Source: Actinomycetes bacterium
Lineage (GTDB): Bacteria > Actinomycetota > Acidimicrobiia > Acidimicrobiales > RAAP-2
Assembly: GCA_021781335.1 (NCBI GenBank)
Contig: JAJXXA010000023.1
Coordinates: 1 to 46,235, forward strand
DNA length: 46,235 nucleotides
Direction of reading: 5' to 3'
Part shown: in pieces, positions 19,837 through 27,924 of the stretch
How the letters are laid out: each line of letters starts with the position of its first letter
Numbering within the stretch: the stretch's first letter is position 1
The notes under the pieces: generated by a model
The model's input: the letters and a program-made list of their open reading frames with translations, nothing else
Databases searched by the model: none
Told to the model about the DNA's origin: nothing
Program-made: the position numbers and the translations under genes

Positions 19837-21600
19837 TCAACGACGAGGCGGGGGTCCCTTACGTGGTGGGGGAGGTGGCCGACGCTGGGGTGGACCTGTG
19901 CGTGGATAGTCGGGATGCCATGATGACCTGCGACGAATGGCACGTCTGCGGATAGCTCGACGTCGCGCCACACCAAGCAGGAGCAGCGTGAGCACGATGA
20001 GCACGATCAGCAAGTAGACGGCGTAGGTGCGTGCGTGTCCACCGAGAAAACCGGGCGCCTGCGTCGTCGTTGTGGCGGGCGTCGTGGTCGTTGTCGATGT
20101 CGTGGTGGTGGTCGTACCGGGGGTCGTGCCCGCGGCGAAGATCTGAGCCGCGAGTTGCGCGGCGGCACAATTGGCGGTTGGTGTCGCAGTGACGAGCAAG
20201 GGGAGTTGTGGGGCCTCAGGTAGGTCGAACAGGGTCGTGGGGACCGCGTCGGCCATGACGGTCTGACCCGCGACATTCGGGTGCAGGTGATCGGGATTGA
20301 AGTAAGGAGCGAAAGGGGTCGTGGACTGGCAGCTGCCGTTGTAGACATCAGCCATCACGGCGTTCAGATTGAGGACGCCATCAAAGCCGGAACTGGGTGA
20401 GAGCATCCACGTATTGACTGCATTCAGAATCGCCTGTTCGCCCGGTGTCCAGTTCTCCGCCAGGTCGTGGTCGGCGGCCGTCGACGTGGCGCGGGGCAGA
20501 AGGGTGATGCCGTACACCTTTATCCCGCGAGCGTGTGTGGCGGCAATGACCTGGCGCATACCCGCTTCGATGCTCGGTGCGGTGCCGTAGGGAGGTATGG
20601 GGTGAGCCTTCAGCCCACCCGCGCCGAACCAGATGTCGTTGGTGCCGAGCAAGAGGACGACTGCCTTCACACCGGGTAACGCCAGCGCGTCGTCCTGGAG
20701 ACGCGTCACTCCCGGTAACCCGCCCCCGCTCTTGTCAAACGAGGCATAAGGCGGAAAGGCCGTCAAGGTGTTCGCCGCGATGCCCTCATTGACCACCGAC
20801 ATCTGTTGGTTTGGGGGGAGTTGGTTGATGCGTGACTGCAACGCGTCGACCCAACTGAACCCGTTGTTCGTATAGCCGTACCCGTCGGTGATGGAGTCGC
20901 CGAAGGCGACGATGGTGCCCTGGGCCGGGGAGCCTCCGACCGCGATCGCCGAGAGCCACCGCATGGTCCAATTCGTCAGTTGCGGATTGAAGAGAGAACT
21001 CGTAGCCGCCGTGGTGAGGTTCCCCGCGCCGTTGCTGGTCGCGTACGAGTCCACACGACCCTGGCAGCAGTAATGGACGCTGACGGTCGCCGAACCGCGC
21101 ACGGCGATGCTGATCGCGAGCGACTCACCCGCGCTCACCGTCATGGCCACCGGGTCACTGGTCACTTGAGAGTACGGAGCGATGGTGACACTCGGACTGT
21201 TGTTGAACGTCACGGGAACGAAGGTCCCCGGGGTCACCGTGGCGCCAGATTGTTGCACGCCAACGGTGACGGCACTGAACGTCGTCGGGGTTGTGCTCCA
21301 GAGATTCGAGAACGTGAATTCAAGTGAACTTCCACCGACGGCGACGGTGGCGATGTCGCGCGTCGTGGAATTCGAGGTCACGCCGACCCCTAGGTCGGTG
21401 GGCGACGTCCAGGTCGTTTGCCAGGCGGGCGCGGAACTCGTAGTCGCCGATGCCGGTGGACTTGATGTTACGGCCCACCCCGTGAGGGTGAGGAGCAGCG
21501 CAAACATGCGTACGAACAGCCACCGGCCACGTGGAAATAGCCGAGTAGCAGCGAACACCGCGACACGCTTGGACCGAAAACGTTGTTTCGCCACGACCAC
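19837..21600 (-). CDS. Membrane-anchored SGNH/GDSL hydrolase with N-terminal beta-sandwich domain
   Basis: 587 aa surface esterase or lipase. A long signal sequence ends near ASA (50-52). Residues about 58-215 form a beta-rich domain seen in secreted GDSL hydrolases. The SGNH blocks are FGDSITDGYG (nucleophile Ser236), the conserved Gly around NEGIAANTL, LLGTNDIW (Asn) and DHLHPN (Asp-x-x-His). A Thr-rich linker, one transmembrane helix and a basic, Pro-rich cytoplasmic tail with two tandem RRRAI units follow. This sortase-like layout lacks an LPxTG motif, so it is probably simply membrane-tethered. The substrate may be an acylated cell-envelope polymer. GTG start. Confidence 0.88.
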   Translation of the reverse strand: MVVAKQRFRSKRVAVFAATRLFPRGRWLFVRMFALLLTLTGWAVTSSPPASATTSSAPAWQTTWTSPTDLGVGVTSNSTTRDIATVAVGGSSLEFTFSNLWSTTPTTFSAVTVGVQQSGATVTPGTFVPVTFNNSPSVTIAPYSQVTSDPVAMTVSAGESLAISIAVRGSATVSVHYCCQGRVDSYATSNGAGNLTTAATSSLFNPQLTNWTMRWLSAIAVGGSPAQGTIVAFGDSITDGYGYTNNGFSWVDALQSRINQLPPNQQMSVVNEGIAANTLTAFPPYASFDKSGGGLPGVTRLQDDALALPGVKAVVLLLGTNDIWFGAGGLKAHPIPPYGTAPSIEAGMRQVIAATHARGIKVYGITLLPRATSTAADHDLAENWTPGEQAILNAVNTWMLSPSSGFDGVLNLNAVMADVYNGSCQSTTPFAPYFNPDHLHPNVAGQTVMADAVPTTLFDLPEAPQLPLLVTATPTANCAAAQLAAQIFAAGTTPGTTTTTTSTTTTTPATTTTQAPGFLGGHARTYAVYLLIVLIVLTLLLLGVARRRAIRRRAIRRRSSWHPDYPRTGPPQRRPPPPPRKGPPPRR

Positions 21601-21759
21601 TTCCTACTTCGTGCGCCGACAGCGACGATCTGACGAGGCGGTGGCGCCCTCGACACGTGCACGTCGCTTCATAGACAGTCAATCCTACTGTCACTCTCTA
21701 CGCGACGGTGTTCCGCTCTCGCATCTTTGCGTCGTCGTGTTCAGCAATAGCGCTGGTTC

Positions 21760-21810
21760 GTGACACATGGGTGGTGCGAGTGATTTTCACACGCACCACC
21801 CATGTGTCAC
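21760..21810. repeat. Perfect 19-bp inverted repeat (hairpin)
   Basis: The left arm 21760-21778 (GTGACACATGGGTGGTGCG) is the exact reverse complement of 21792-21810, with a 13-nt AT-rich loop. It is one of the longest perfect inverted repeats I found in the window. It lies 55 bp past the stop of the minus-strand 58-aa microprotein and 159 bp upstream of the SGNH hydrolase start. It could be a terminator, an attenuator in the hydrolase leader, or a mobile palindromic element. No U-tract follows either arm. Confidence 0.8.
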
Positions 21811-21865
21811 CCGCTCGTTCGCTACGTGGGAGGCAACGATCGGGTCAGCGGCAATAACGAACTGG

Positions 21866-22042
21866 CTATGCCGCTAGTTCGAGTTTGGGGGTCTCAGCGA
21901 GCGCCGAGCCTTCCGGTGATGGTTCGACGCTTGGCGCGAGTGCCTCGTATGTGCGCTCGTATCGCATTGCGACGACCAACGGAACAACCGCGACCGCAAT
22001 CGCGAGAAGTGCAAATGGAATGGTGAGTAGGGCAATGATCAT
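21866..22042 (-). CDS. Small single-span membrane protein (58 aa)
   Basis: A short frame I translated on the minus strand: ATG at 22042, TAG ending at 21866. It starts with a clean hydrophobic helix of about 24 residues (MIIALLTIPFALLAIAVAVV...), then MRYERTYEALAP and an acidic, Ala/Pro/Glu-rich tail ending LELAA. This alternation of membrane span and soluble tail is unlikely by chance in a region of this composition. A weak GAAG lies upstream of the ATG. It is divergent from the two-component response regulator (185 bp apart) and followed by the 19-bp hairpin. No function can be assigned; small regulators of membrane complexes look like this. Confidence 0.55.
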   Translation of the reverse strand: MIIALLTIPFALLAIAVAVVPLVVAMRYERTYEALAPSVEPSPEGSALAETPKLELAA

Positions 22043-22215
22043 GTTGTCTTCGCCAGCGTGTCCCTCACACTGACTTTCTCCTTGATTCAGTTGTACCGGC
22101 GTTCAATTATCAAACGGTAAAGGGCCGAACAATTGACAGATAACTCGCAGTACCCTCTCGCGACATCGCTAACGACATCGTGCACCGAGGCGATGACGGC
22201 GCGAGTGCGCGTCGT

Positions 22216-22230
22216 TAGGCTTCGAACGTG
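22216..22230 (+). promoter_or_regulatory. Candidate leaderless promoter of the two-component operon
   Basis: TAGGCT (22216-22221) ends six bases before the GTG start codon at 22228, placing the transcription start on or near the start codon. The best -35-like sequence is TGACGG (22194-22199), 16 bp upstream. The same TAGGCT hexamer precedes pknB. Confidence 0.4.
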
Positions 22231-22902
22231 GACGCTCCTCGGATACTCCTTGTCGACGATGAGGTACCGCTGCGCGCGCTCGTGCGTCCGTATCTCGAAG
22301 CCGAGGGTTACGAGGTCCTTGAAGCCGCGACCGGCCCCGCCGGGCTCTCCCTTCTCGAGGCGGGTGACATTGACCTCGCGATCGTCGATGTGATGCTGCC
22401 CGGCTTTGATGGCATTGAGTTGGTGAAGCGTATACGCGTCACCTCTAGCGTCCCCATCATCCTGCTGACGGCACGTCGAGAAGAGGGTGAGCGTATCGCC
22501 GGACTTCGTCTCGGCGCCGACGACTATGTGACCAAGCCGTTCTCCGTTCCCGAATTGGTGGCGAGAGTCTCGGCGCACTTGCGACGTGCAAAAGTTCTCA
22601 CTGAGAGTGACGAGCGCGTAGTGCAGATGGGAGAGATCGTTATTCATCCGTCGTCGCGAACGGTCACTGTGAACGGCGCCGGAGTAGAACTGACGCGCCG
22701 AGAATTCGATCTCCTGATGGCGCTCGCACGTCATCCGAATCGCGCCATCAGCCGCACCGATCTCCTGCGTGAGGCGTGGCCCACGACCTACGTTGTTGAA
22801 AAGACCGTGGACGTCCATCTGGCGTCACTGCGCAAGAAGATCGGTCCCTCGCTCAAGGTGACATCGCTTCGAGGGGTGGGCTATCGCTTGGAGACGTCGT
22901 GA
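22228..22902 (+). CDS. OmpR/PhoB-family response regulator
   Basis: DNA-binding output of a two-component system, 224 aa. The receiver domain (about 4-118) has the acidic pair VDDE (9-12), phospho-acceptor Asp54 in AIVDVMLPG, the switch Thr/Ser in IILLTAR, and Lys103 in VTKPF. The C-terminal winged helix (about 128-222) has the typical LTRREFDLLMALARHPN and RGVGYRLE hairpin. The GTG start is supported by the receiver beginning at residue 5. It overlaps the kinase gene by 4 bp (GTGA), so both proteins are made from one transcript. Confidence 0.95.
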   Translation: MDAPRILLVDDEVPLRALVRPYLEAEGYEVLEAATGPAGLSLLEAGDIDLAIVDVMLPGFDGIELVKRIRVTSSVPIILLTARREEGERIAGLRLGADDYVTKPFSVPELVARVSAHLRRAKVLTESDERVVQMGEIVIHPSSRTVTVNGAGVELTRREFDLLMALARHPNRAISRTDLLREAWPTTYVVEKTVDVHLASLRKKIGPSLKVTSLRGVGYRLETS

Positions 22903-24242
22903 GAGACCCGATGTCAACGAGCCTTCGAACCCGAGTCGTCGCCGTCGGCGTCGCCACCACGATTGTCGCGCTGCTGGTCACTTTTTTCATCGTTGGATCG
23001 TTGGGTTCGAAGAACAACACGAAGAGTCAGCTCATCGAAGACGCCGCTATCGCGAGGGTGCTGGCGAACAACGTGGGGAGTCCGCCCTCGGCCGCGAACT
23101 TGAGGTCATTCCATCAACTGCTCATTGCGGAGAAGCAGCACGTGACGGTGCACAGCGCGTCAGGCACCTTCTCGCTAGGCGTGCCGATCGAGAAGGATGT
23201 GACATCGACCCGGGCTTCGGTCCCGATAGATGGCGGCACGCTGACGGTGACCAGTGCCGTCGACACGAGCCTCGATCCACCGATTGAGTTCGTCTACGTT
23301 GCGCTCGCCGTCTTGCTCGTCGTCCTCGCCAGTGTTGGCATTGCAGACCGCACTTTGAGTCGTGAGACGCGAGAACGAGTTGATCAGGCGGTGCTCGCCG
23401 CCGAGCGCGTTTCGCTCGGGGATTTCACCGTTCGCGTGGGTGGAGGTGGGCCCGAGCCAATCGCGCGTTTAGGACGCGCGTTCGACACCATGGCGAGCCG
23501 ACTCGAATCATTCGATCGCGACCAACGTGAGTTCCTGGCGGACTTGGCCCACGAGGTCGCCACGCCAATTCAAGCGATCTCGGGATTTGCCCAAGCGGTC
23601 ATTGATGGAACCGTGGCGAAGGACGTAGCCCAGTCCATGATCGAGAGTCAGACCAGCCGCCTTTCGGAGCTGCTTGATGAACTCACTCAACTCAGGAATA
23701 TCGACACGCCCTACGGCGCAGAACGCGAGGACATCGACATCGAAGAGATTTGTCGGTCCCTCTACCAGGAATTCACGACAACGGCGCAAGAGTCCGGTGT
23801 GGTGCTCGATTACCAGTGTGAGCACATGTCGCTGCGCACCGACCGACGACTCGTCGAGACGGTGATGAGGAACTTCTTGACTAATGCGTTTCGCTACACC
23901 CCCTCGGGCGAGAGCGTGAGTATTCGCGGTGAGAAGGTGCACGACCACGTGGTGCTGTCGGTGACCGACACCGGTCCGGGCATCGCGCCCGAGCACCAGC
24001 AGAGGATCTTCGATCGCTTCTATCGAACCGAGGAGGCGCGTGACCGCATTAGCGGTGGTACTGGTCTCGGACTGACCATTGCGCGTAGCGCGGCCTTCAG
24101 CCTCGGCGGCCATATCGAATTGGATAGCGCCATCGGTCGCGGGAGCACCTTTCGCCTCGTAGTGCCGATCGCTCACAACGCGCCCACCGCAGAGGTCACG
24201 ACCGACGTGTCGAAGTCCGACGACCCTCGAATCGCGTTGTAG
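22899..24242 (+). CDS. Sensor histidine kinase, HAMP-containing
   Basis: Membrane sensor partner of the preceding regulator, 447 aa. TM1 is at about 13-34, an extracytoplasmic loop of about 95 residues spans 35-130, and TM2 is at about 131-148. A HAMP domain (about 150-205) and the HisKA domain follow, with phospho-accepting His218 in DLAHEVATPIQA. The ATPase domain has the N-box NAFRYTPSG, G1 DTGPGIAPE, F-box FDRFYR and G2 GGTGLGLTIA. The start is GTG 22899 (overlapping the regulator stop) or ATG 22911. The small loop lacks a recognisable ligand domain, so the signal is unknown. Confidence 0.95.
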   Translation: MRDPMSTSLRTRVVAVGVATTIVALLVTFFIVGSLGSKNNTKSQLIEDAAIARVLANNVGSPPSAANLRSFHQLLIAEKQHVTVHSASGTFSLGVPIEKDVTSTRASVPIDGGTLTVTSAVDTSLDPPIEFVYVALAVLLVVLASVGIADRTLSRETRERVDQAVLAAERVSLGDFTVRVGGGGPEPIARLGRAFDTMASRLESFDRDQREFLADLAHEVATPIQAISGFAQAVIDGTVAKDVAQSMIESQTSRLSELLDELTQLRNIDTPYGAEREDIDIEEICRSLYQEFTTTAQESGVVLDYQCEHMSLRTDRRLVETVMRNFLTNAFRYTPSGESVSIRGEKVHDHVVLSVTDTGPGIAPEHQQRIFDRFYRTEEARDRISGGTGLGLTIARSAAFSLGGHIELDSAIGRGSTFRLVVPIAHNAPTAEVTTDVSKSDDPRIAL

Positions 24243-24278
24243 CGACAGTGCATTGACGATCGCGAACGGCGTCACGTG

Positions 24279-24404
24279 ATGGCCGTGAAATGGCGCGGCT
24301 CGTTTGAGACGCTCACGCTCGGGGAATGCCGGCGCGTGCTGAGGTGCGCTGGCGCCATTCAGCAGGTCGAATTTCTTAGTAGTAGCCAGGACTTATGCAC
24401 GTGA
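24279..24404 (+). pseudogene. Possible relic of a PNPOx-like flavoprotein N-terminus
   Basis: A 41-codon frame in the gap after the histidine kinase reads FETLTLGECRRVLRCAGAI, resembling the start of pyridoxamine 5'-phosphate oxidase-like F420/flavin proteins (L-x-x-x-E-C-x-x-L-L). It stops at TGA before any core fold. It may instead be a chance frame. Confidence 0.2.
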
Positions 24405-24430
24405 GTGCGAGAAATTGCCTGACACGTAGA

Positions 24431-24459
24431 TTGCACTACTACGTCTGACGTAGTACTCT
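24431..24459 (+). promoter_or_regulatory. Leaderless promoter with embedded PadR-type operator
   Basis: TTGCAC (24431-24436) and TACTCT (24454-24459) form a -35/-10 pair with an exact 17-bp spacer. Inside the spacer and reaching into the -10 is TACTACGT-CTG-ACGTAGTA (24437-24455), a perfect 8-bp inverted repeat. The -10 ends six bases before the GTG of the PadR gene, implying a leaderless mRNA. PadR repressors normally bind such dyads at their own promoter, so autorepression is the natural reading. Confidence 0.75.
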
Positions 24460-24465
24460 CTGATC

Positions 24466-24801
24466 GTGGCTAAAAACTCACAACACCTACTTCGTCGGCC
24501 CAACGATCCACCGACACTTTTGCTCACGAGTCTGGCTTCGGGGCCCAAGCATGGTTATGCACTCTTGCGAGACATCGAGGACTTTGCGGGTGTGACCCTA
24601 GGCCCAGGCACGCTCTACGGCGCGATTGCCCGACTTGAGGAACTCGGACTCATCGAACCAATGACGGGCGTTGATCGCCGCCGACCCTATCGGATCACGT
24701 CGTCGGGTGTAGCTGCACTGCGCGAAGCGAACGCGCAGATGCGACGTCTGGCAGAAGTTGGCGCAGCTCGACTTCGACTTGTCGGAGGGTCAACGACGTG
24801 A
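24466..24801 (+). CDS. PadR-family transcriptional regulator
   Basis: 111-aa winged-helix repressor of the short PadR-s2 type. Diagnostic segments are LLTSLASGPKHGYALLRDIE (helix 1-2), LGPGTLYGAIARLEELGLIE (recognition helix and wing) and RRPYRITSSGVAAL. The C-terminal dimerisation helix is short. The GTG start is fixed by the leaderless promoter immediately upstream. Its stop overlaps the next gene by 4 bp (GTGA), so the pair is translated together. PadR proteins commonly repress a cotranscribed membrane protein, as here. Confidence 0.92.
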   Translation: MAKNSQHLLRRPNDPPTLLLTSLASGPKHGYALLRDIEDFAGVTLGPGTLYGAIARLEELGLIEPMTGVDRRRPYRITSSGVAALREANAQMRRLAEVGAARLRLVGGSTT

Positions 24802-25730
24802 GACGCGATCGAGACGTTCTCTCAGTGCTGCGTTGGTACCCCAAAGAATGGCGTGAGCGCTATGGTGACGAGTTCGTGGCACTCGTGCACGAAGGCTTCG
24901 GCGAGGGACCGCTCCCCCTCTCGCTTCGTCGATCGATTGCCTTGTCGGGGTTACGTGAGCGTGGCCACTACTCAGGGTTGATCGGCGAACGCAGCTCACC
25001 GAACGTGCGGCGACGCACGGGATCATTGGTTGTGCTCGTCGCGTGGGCACTCACGTCCGTGGGGGTCATGAGTTTCTCTAAGAGCGCCGAGCACTTCTCG
25101 AACGCCTTACCCTCGAATTCGCGAACCCTGGCTCAGGTGGCGTACGACGTGGTGGCAGCGGCGGGACTCGTTGGATCACTCTTCGTCGCCGTCGGAGCTG
25201 GCATCGCGGTACCGGCATTCGTTCGTTTTCTTCGAGGTGGTGGTTGGCTGCGTGTGCGCCGGCTCTTCGCGGGACTGGCGCTAACGGGTGTCACGCTCGC
25301 GGTGGCCACCGCTGCGCTTGGTCTCTGGGCGCATCATCTGGACCAGGCCCAAAGAAACGGTGCAGACCACATGTACGTCGCTGCGTTCCTGCTCTACGCG
25401 TGCGCGGTGGTGTTCACCATCGCCGCCGTGACGCGGGGTGCGATTGTCGTCGTCACACAACTCGAGCTCAGTCCCGGGGTGCTGCGAACAGAGGGCACGA
25501 TTGCGCTTGCGGTGTGTGTCACGACGCTCGCCGTCGCGACGGGCGCTTCACTATGGATCGCGCAGATGAGTCTTCACGCCCCCTGGTTCTTTCAGGGCAC
25601 CACTCCCGGCGTAGCGGTGTCACCTTGGTCACCCCCTGTGGTGGTGACGCTCGGTGTGTTGATAGCGGCAACGACGAGTGCCCTTTTTGGCGCGTCTCGG
25701 CTGGCTAGGACATGTCGACGAATTCATTGA
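24798..25730 (+). CDS. PadR-associated multi-span membrane protein
   Basis: 310 aa of unknown function. The N-terminus LSVLRWYPKEWRERYGDEFVALV is the conserved cytoplasmic head of a family of actinobacterial membrane proteins encoded beside PadR regulators. After it come about six hydrophobic helices (near residues 77, 112, 153, 185, 230, 275). No transporter or enzyme motif is visible. Coupled to padR by overlap and probably silenced with it. It may take part in an envelope-stress or drug-response module, but that is inferred from context only. Confidence 0.75.
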   Translation: MRRDRDVLSVLRWYPKEWRERYGDEFVALVHEGFGEGPLPLSLRRSIALSGLRERGHYSGLIGERSSPNVRRRTGSLVVLVAWALTSVGVMSFSKSAEHFSNALPSNSRTLAQVAYDVVAAAGLVGSLFVAVGAGIAVPAFVRFLRGGGWLRVRRLFAGLALTGVTLAVATAALGLWAHHLDQAQRNGADHMYVAAFLLYACAVVFTIAAVTRGAIVVVTQLELSPGVLRTEGTIALAVCVTTLAVATGASLWIAQMSLHAPWFFQGTTPGVAVSPWSPPVVVTLGVLIAATTSALFGASRLARTCRRIH

Positions 25731-25921
25731 CGGCGACGTCCTTGGTCGAAGGACACTGTGTGCGTCGAGCGACCCGACTTCACCGCCGCACCTCGAACGT
25801 TCCTATGTCTTCAGCACGTGGTCTACGAGCATGTGGGTACTTCATGCACAGGAGCGGTCCCGGATGAACTTGGCGTCGCGAGGGGCCAAGATCAGTCTGT
25901 GACGGCCGTGACACGGATGTA

Positions 25922-25964
25922 GGGACGGGTCCCAGATGACGCGAGAAGAGGACTTTTGGCCTCT
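25922..25964. promoter_or_regulatory. Two dyads upstream of the FnIII gene, one DosR-box-like
   Basis: GGGAC-GG-GTCCC (25922-25933) and AGAGGACTTTTGGCCTCT (25947-25964) are inverted repeats 50-92 bp before the ATG at 26014. The second resembles the GGGACTTTNGGCCC half of DevR/DosR boxes known from mycobacteria. No DosR homologue is seen here, so regulation by such a factor is only a suggestion. Confidence 0.35.
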
Positions 25965-26013
25965 GTGGGTCCGTGTTATGACGGAATTAGAGCCACAGTG
26001 ATGGAGGTCCTCA

Positions 26014-26742
26014 ATGAGCAAGCCGTACTGGCAGCGTTCGACGGTGATCGCCACGGTGCTCGTGGTCCTCGCTGTTATCGGAGGTGTCCTGTTCTACGCG
26101 CTGCGTACGACGGCGTCGGTTCCTTCGGCTCCCCAATCGGTGCATGCGCTTGCGGGTGATGCGCGTGCGAAAGTGCAGTGGTCGGTCCCACGCACTGACG
26201 GAGGCGCGATGATCGAGCGTTACAGCGTCACGTCACAACCCGGTGCGAAGTCGTGCACCACCACCGGAACGTCGTGCACCGTGAAGGGTCTGGCGAACGG
26301 AACGTCCTACACCTTCAAGGTCGTCGCAAGAAATGTTGCAGGAGACGGTCCAGCGTCACTGGCTTCGAATGCAGTGACACCCACGGCTTCGCTCTTGGCG
26401 TGTTGGTCACTCGATACCTCTCCAGTGGTCGCGCTGGATCCAGCCGTGCGTGCGGTGGTCACCCAGTACTACGTTGAGAAGCATCTTGAGCCGGTCACGT
26501 TCTTCAAGAACCAAGAATGGGTGCTCAACGTATCCCAGCAGACAACGGGCGTTCACTACTGCAAGAACGCGGACGGATCAAAGAGCGGGTACGTCGGCTC
26601 AGTGCCCGCGAGCGCCAGCGCCGCGGTGATGGTCGAAGCAACACATAAGCCCTACCCGGTCGTGGGTTCCCCCACGCACTTCGTGACGGTGGCGAAGTTG
26701 GCGTCGGGTTGGCAGGTCGTCGCCGAGGGGACGGGTCCCTAG
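26014..26742 (+). CDS. Membrane-anchored fibronectin type III domain protein
   Basis: 242 aa. One N-terminal transmembrane helix (about 10-29) anchors an extracytoplasmic FnIII domain (about 36-126), recognisable by VPSAPQSVHALAGDARAKVQW, the YSVTSQPG strand and GLANGTSYTFKVVARNVAG. The C-terminal 110 residues (ACWSLDTSPVVALDPAVRAV... to GTGP) are unrecognised but contain a Cys pair that may form a disulphide. GGAGG six bases before the ATG is a strong ribosome site, in contrast to the leaderless genes nearby. Probably a cell-surface binding protein. Confidence 0.82.
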   Translation: MSKPYWQRSTVIATVLVVLAVIGGVLFYALRTTASVPSAPQSVHALAGDARAKVQWSVPRTDGGAMIERYSVTSQPGAKSCTTTGTSCTVKGLANGTSYTFKVVARNVAGDGPASLASNAVTPTASLLACWSLDTSPVVALDPAVRAVVTQYYVEKHLEPVTFFKNQEWVLNVSQQTTGVHYCKNADGSKSGYVGSVPASASAAVMVEATHKPYPVVGSPTHFVTVAKLASGWQVVAEGTGP

Positions 26743-26941
26743 CGCCTCGCCAGTCAATCACGTCATTCGCTGTTGCGCTGGTTCTCGTCGAGAGATCATT
26801 GAACGCCGTGCCATGTCCCGTCGATGGTACGAAAATCTTGGACCTCGGATGACGGCCAGACGGGCCGAATGGCTGGGATTCACATGCGAGGAACGAGGTC
26901 CTTCGTGTGGCGGTGCCGCGCTCGTGTGCTAATCAGAGAAC

Positions 26942-27337
26942 GTGAATACACCGAAAGCACAAGACACCCACACGCCCACGCAATTGATCGACGCACGAAT
27001 TAAGGCGTTGGATGACTGGCGAGGAGAGACACTGGCCCGTCTTCGTGCTCTCATCACACGAGCCGATCCCGAAATCGTCGAGGAGTGGAAATGGGAGAAT
27101 CCGGTGTGGTCTCATGGCGGAATCATCTGTACCGGGGAGGTCTACAAAAAGGTGGTGAAGATGACCTTCGCGAAGGGTGCCTCGCTGGACGACCCATCGG
27201 GGCTGTTCAATTCGAGTCTCGAAGGCAAGGTTCGACGCGCCATTGACGTCCGCGAGGGTGAATCCATCGACCCAGTCGCACTCACCGCCCTCGTACGCGA
27301 AGCCGTGAAGCACAATATCTCTAGTCGAAAGAAGTAG
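26942..27337 (+). CDS. DUF1801-family protein (YdhG-like)
   Basis: 131 aa, DUF1801. Family hallmarks are VEEWKWENPVWSHGGIICTGE (about 46-66), VVKMTFAKGASLDDPSGLFN and GKVRRAIDVREGESID. Related proteins include the Bacillus frataxin-like iron chaperone, but function in this subgroup is not established. TGTGCTAAT, a -10-like sequence, ends eight bases before the GTG start, consistent with a leaderless message. A second DUF1801-type gene lies convergently 176 bp away. Confidence 0.85.
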   Translation: MNTPKAQDTHTPTQLIDARIKALDDWRGETLARLRALITRADPEIVEEWKWENPVWSHGGIICTGEVYKKVVKMTFAKGASLDDPSGLFNSSLEGKVRRAIDVREGESIDPVALTALVREAVKHNISSRKK

Positions 27338-27513
27338 ACGACAGCTCCTGCAAGGTGGATGAACCACCAACACCACTTGACTACTTGCCGCGGTGGACCA
27401 CGACACTCACCTCGTCCTACTCAGCACACTCGTGAATCACGCCCACTTCACTCCGTCGAGCCTGTTGAATCGGGGACGTCGTTGCCTGAAGGGGGCGACA
27501 CCGGAAACGACGA

Positions 27514-27924
27514 TCAGCTGACCGCCTTCTTCAACAACTCCACCAGCTGCTTCTTTCCGGTGGTCGTCAACTTGGTGACCGCGTACGTGGTCGGCCAGAA
27601 ACTTCCCTCGTCCAGGTGCGCCGCGTCTTGGAAACCAACAGTTGCGTAACGGACCTTGAACTTGGCCGAACTCTGGAAGAACACGACCACCTTCCCTTCG
27701 CTATTCGTATACGCGGGCATGCCGTACCAGGTCTTAGCGCTGAGCTTTGTGTGCTTCTTCACCAATTCGTGGAGCGTTTCTGCCAATTCCTTGTCCGTGC
27801 CGGTCATGTCGCCAATGGCGCGAAGGCACGCCGCTTCTAGGTCCGCGCCCGCTTTGGCGGCCTTCTCTTCGGCTATCGCTGCCTTCATTGCGGCGCGCTC
27901 TTCTTTACTGAAAGTGGTGCTCAC
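27514..27924 (-). CDS. DUF1801-family protein (iron-chaperone-like)
   Basis: 136 aa from the GTG at 27924, chosen because GGAGG lies five bases upstream on the minus strand; the longer frame to 27996 would place this ribosome site inside the gene. An Ala/Lys-rich helix (about 8-24) precedes the DUF1801 core: KLSAKTWYGMPAYTNSEGKVV and VVFFQSSAKFKVRYATVGF. The C-terminus KKQLVELLKKAVS is helical. It shares its superfamily with the convergent gene at 26942-27337 but differs enough in length and sequence that recent duplication is unlikely. Function unknown. Confidence 0.82.
   Translation of the reverse strand: MSTTFSKEERAAMKAAIAEEKAAKAGADLEAACLRAIGDMTGTDKELAETLHELVKKHTKLSAKTWYGMPAYTNSEGKVVVFFQSSAKFKVRYATVGFQDAAHLDEGSFWPTTYAVTKLTTTGKKQLVELLKKAVS

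Noticed and set aside
21802-22026. 74-codon plus-strand frame
   Set aside because: Runs through one arm of the hairpin and opposite the microprotein; low-complexity Arg-rich product.
22087-22818. 243-codon open frame on the minus strand
   Set aside because: Antisense to the response regulator, whose domain motifs fit the plus strand exactly; composition is that of a shadow frame.
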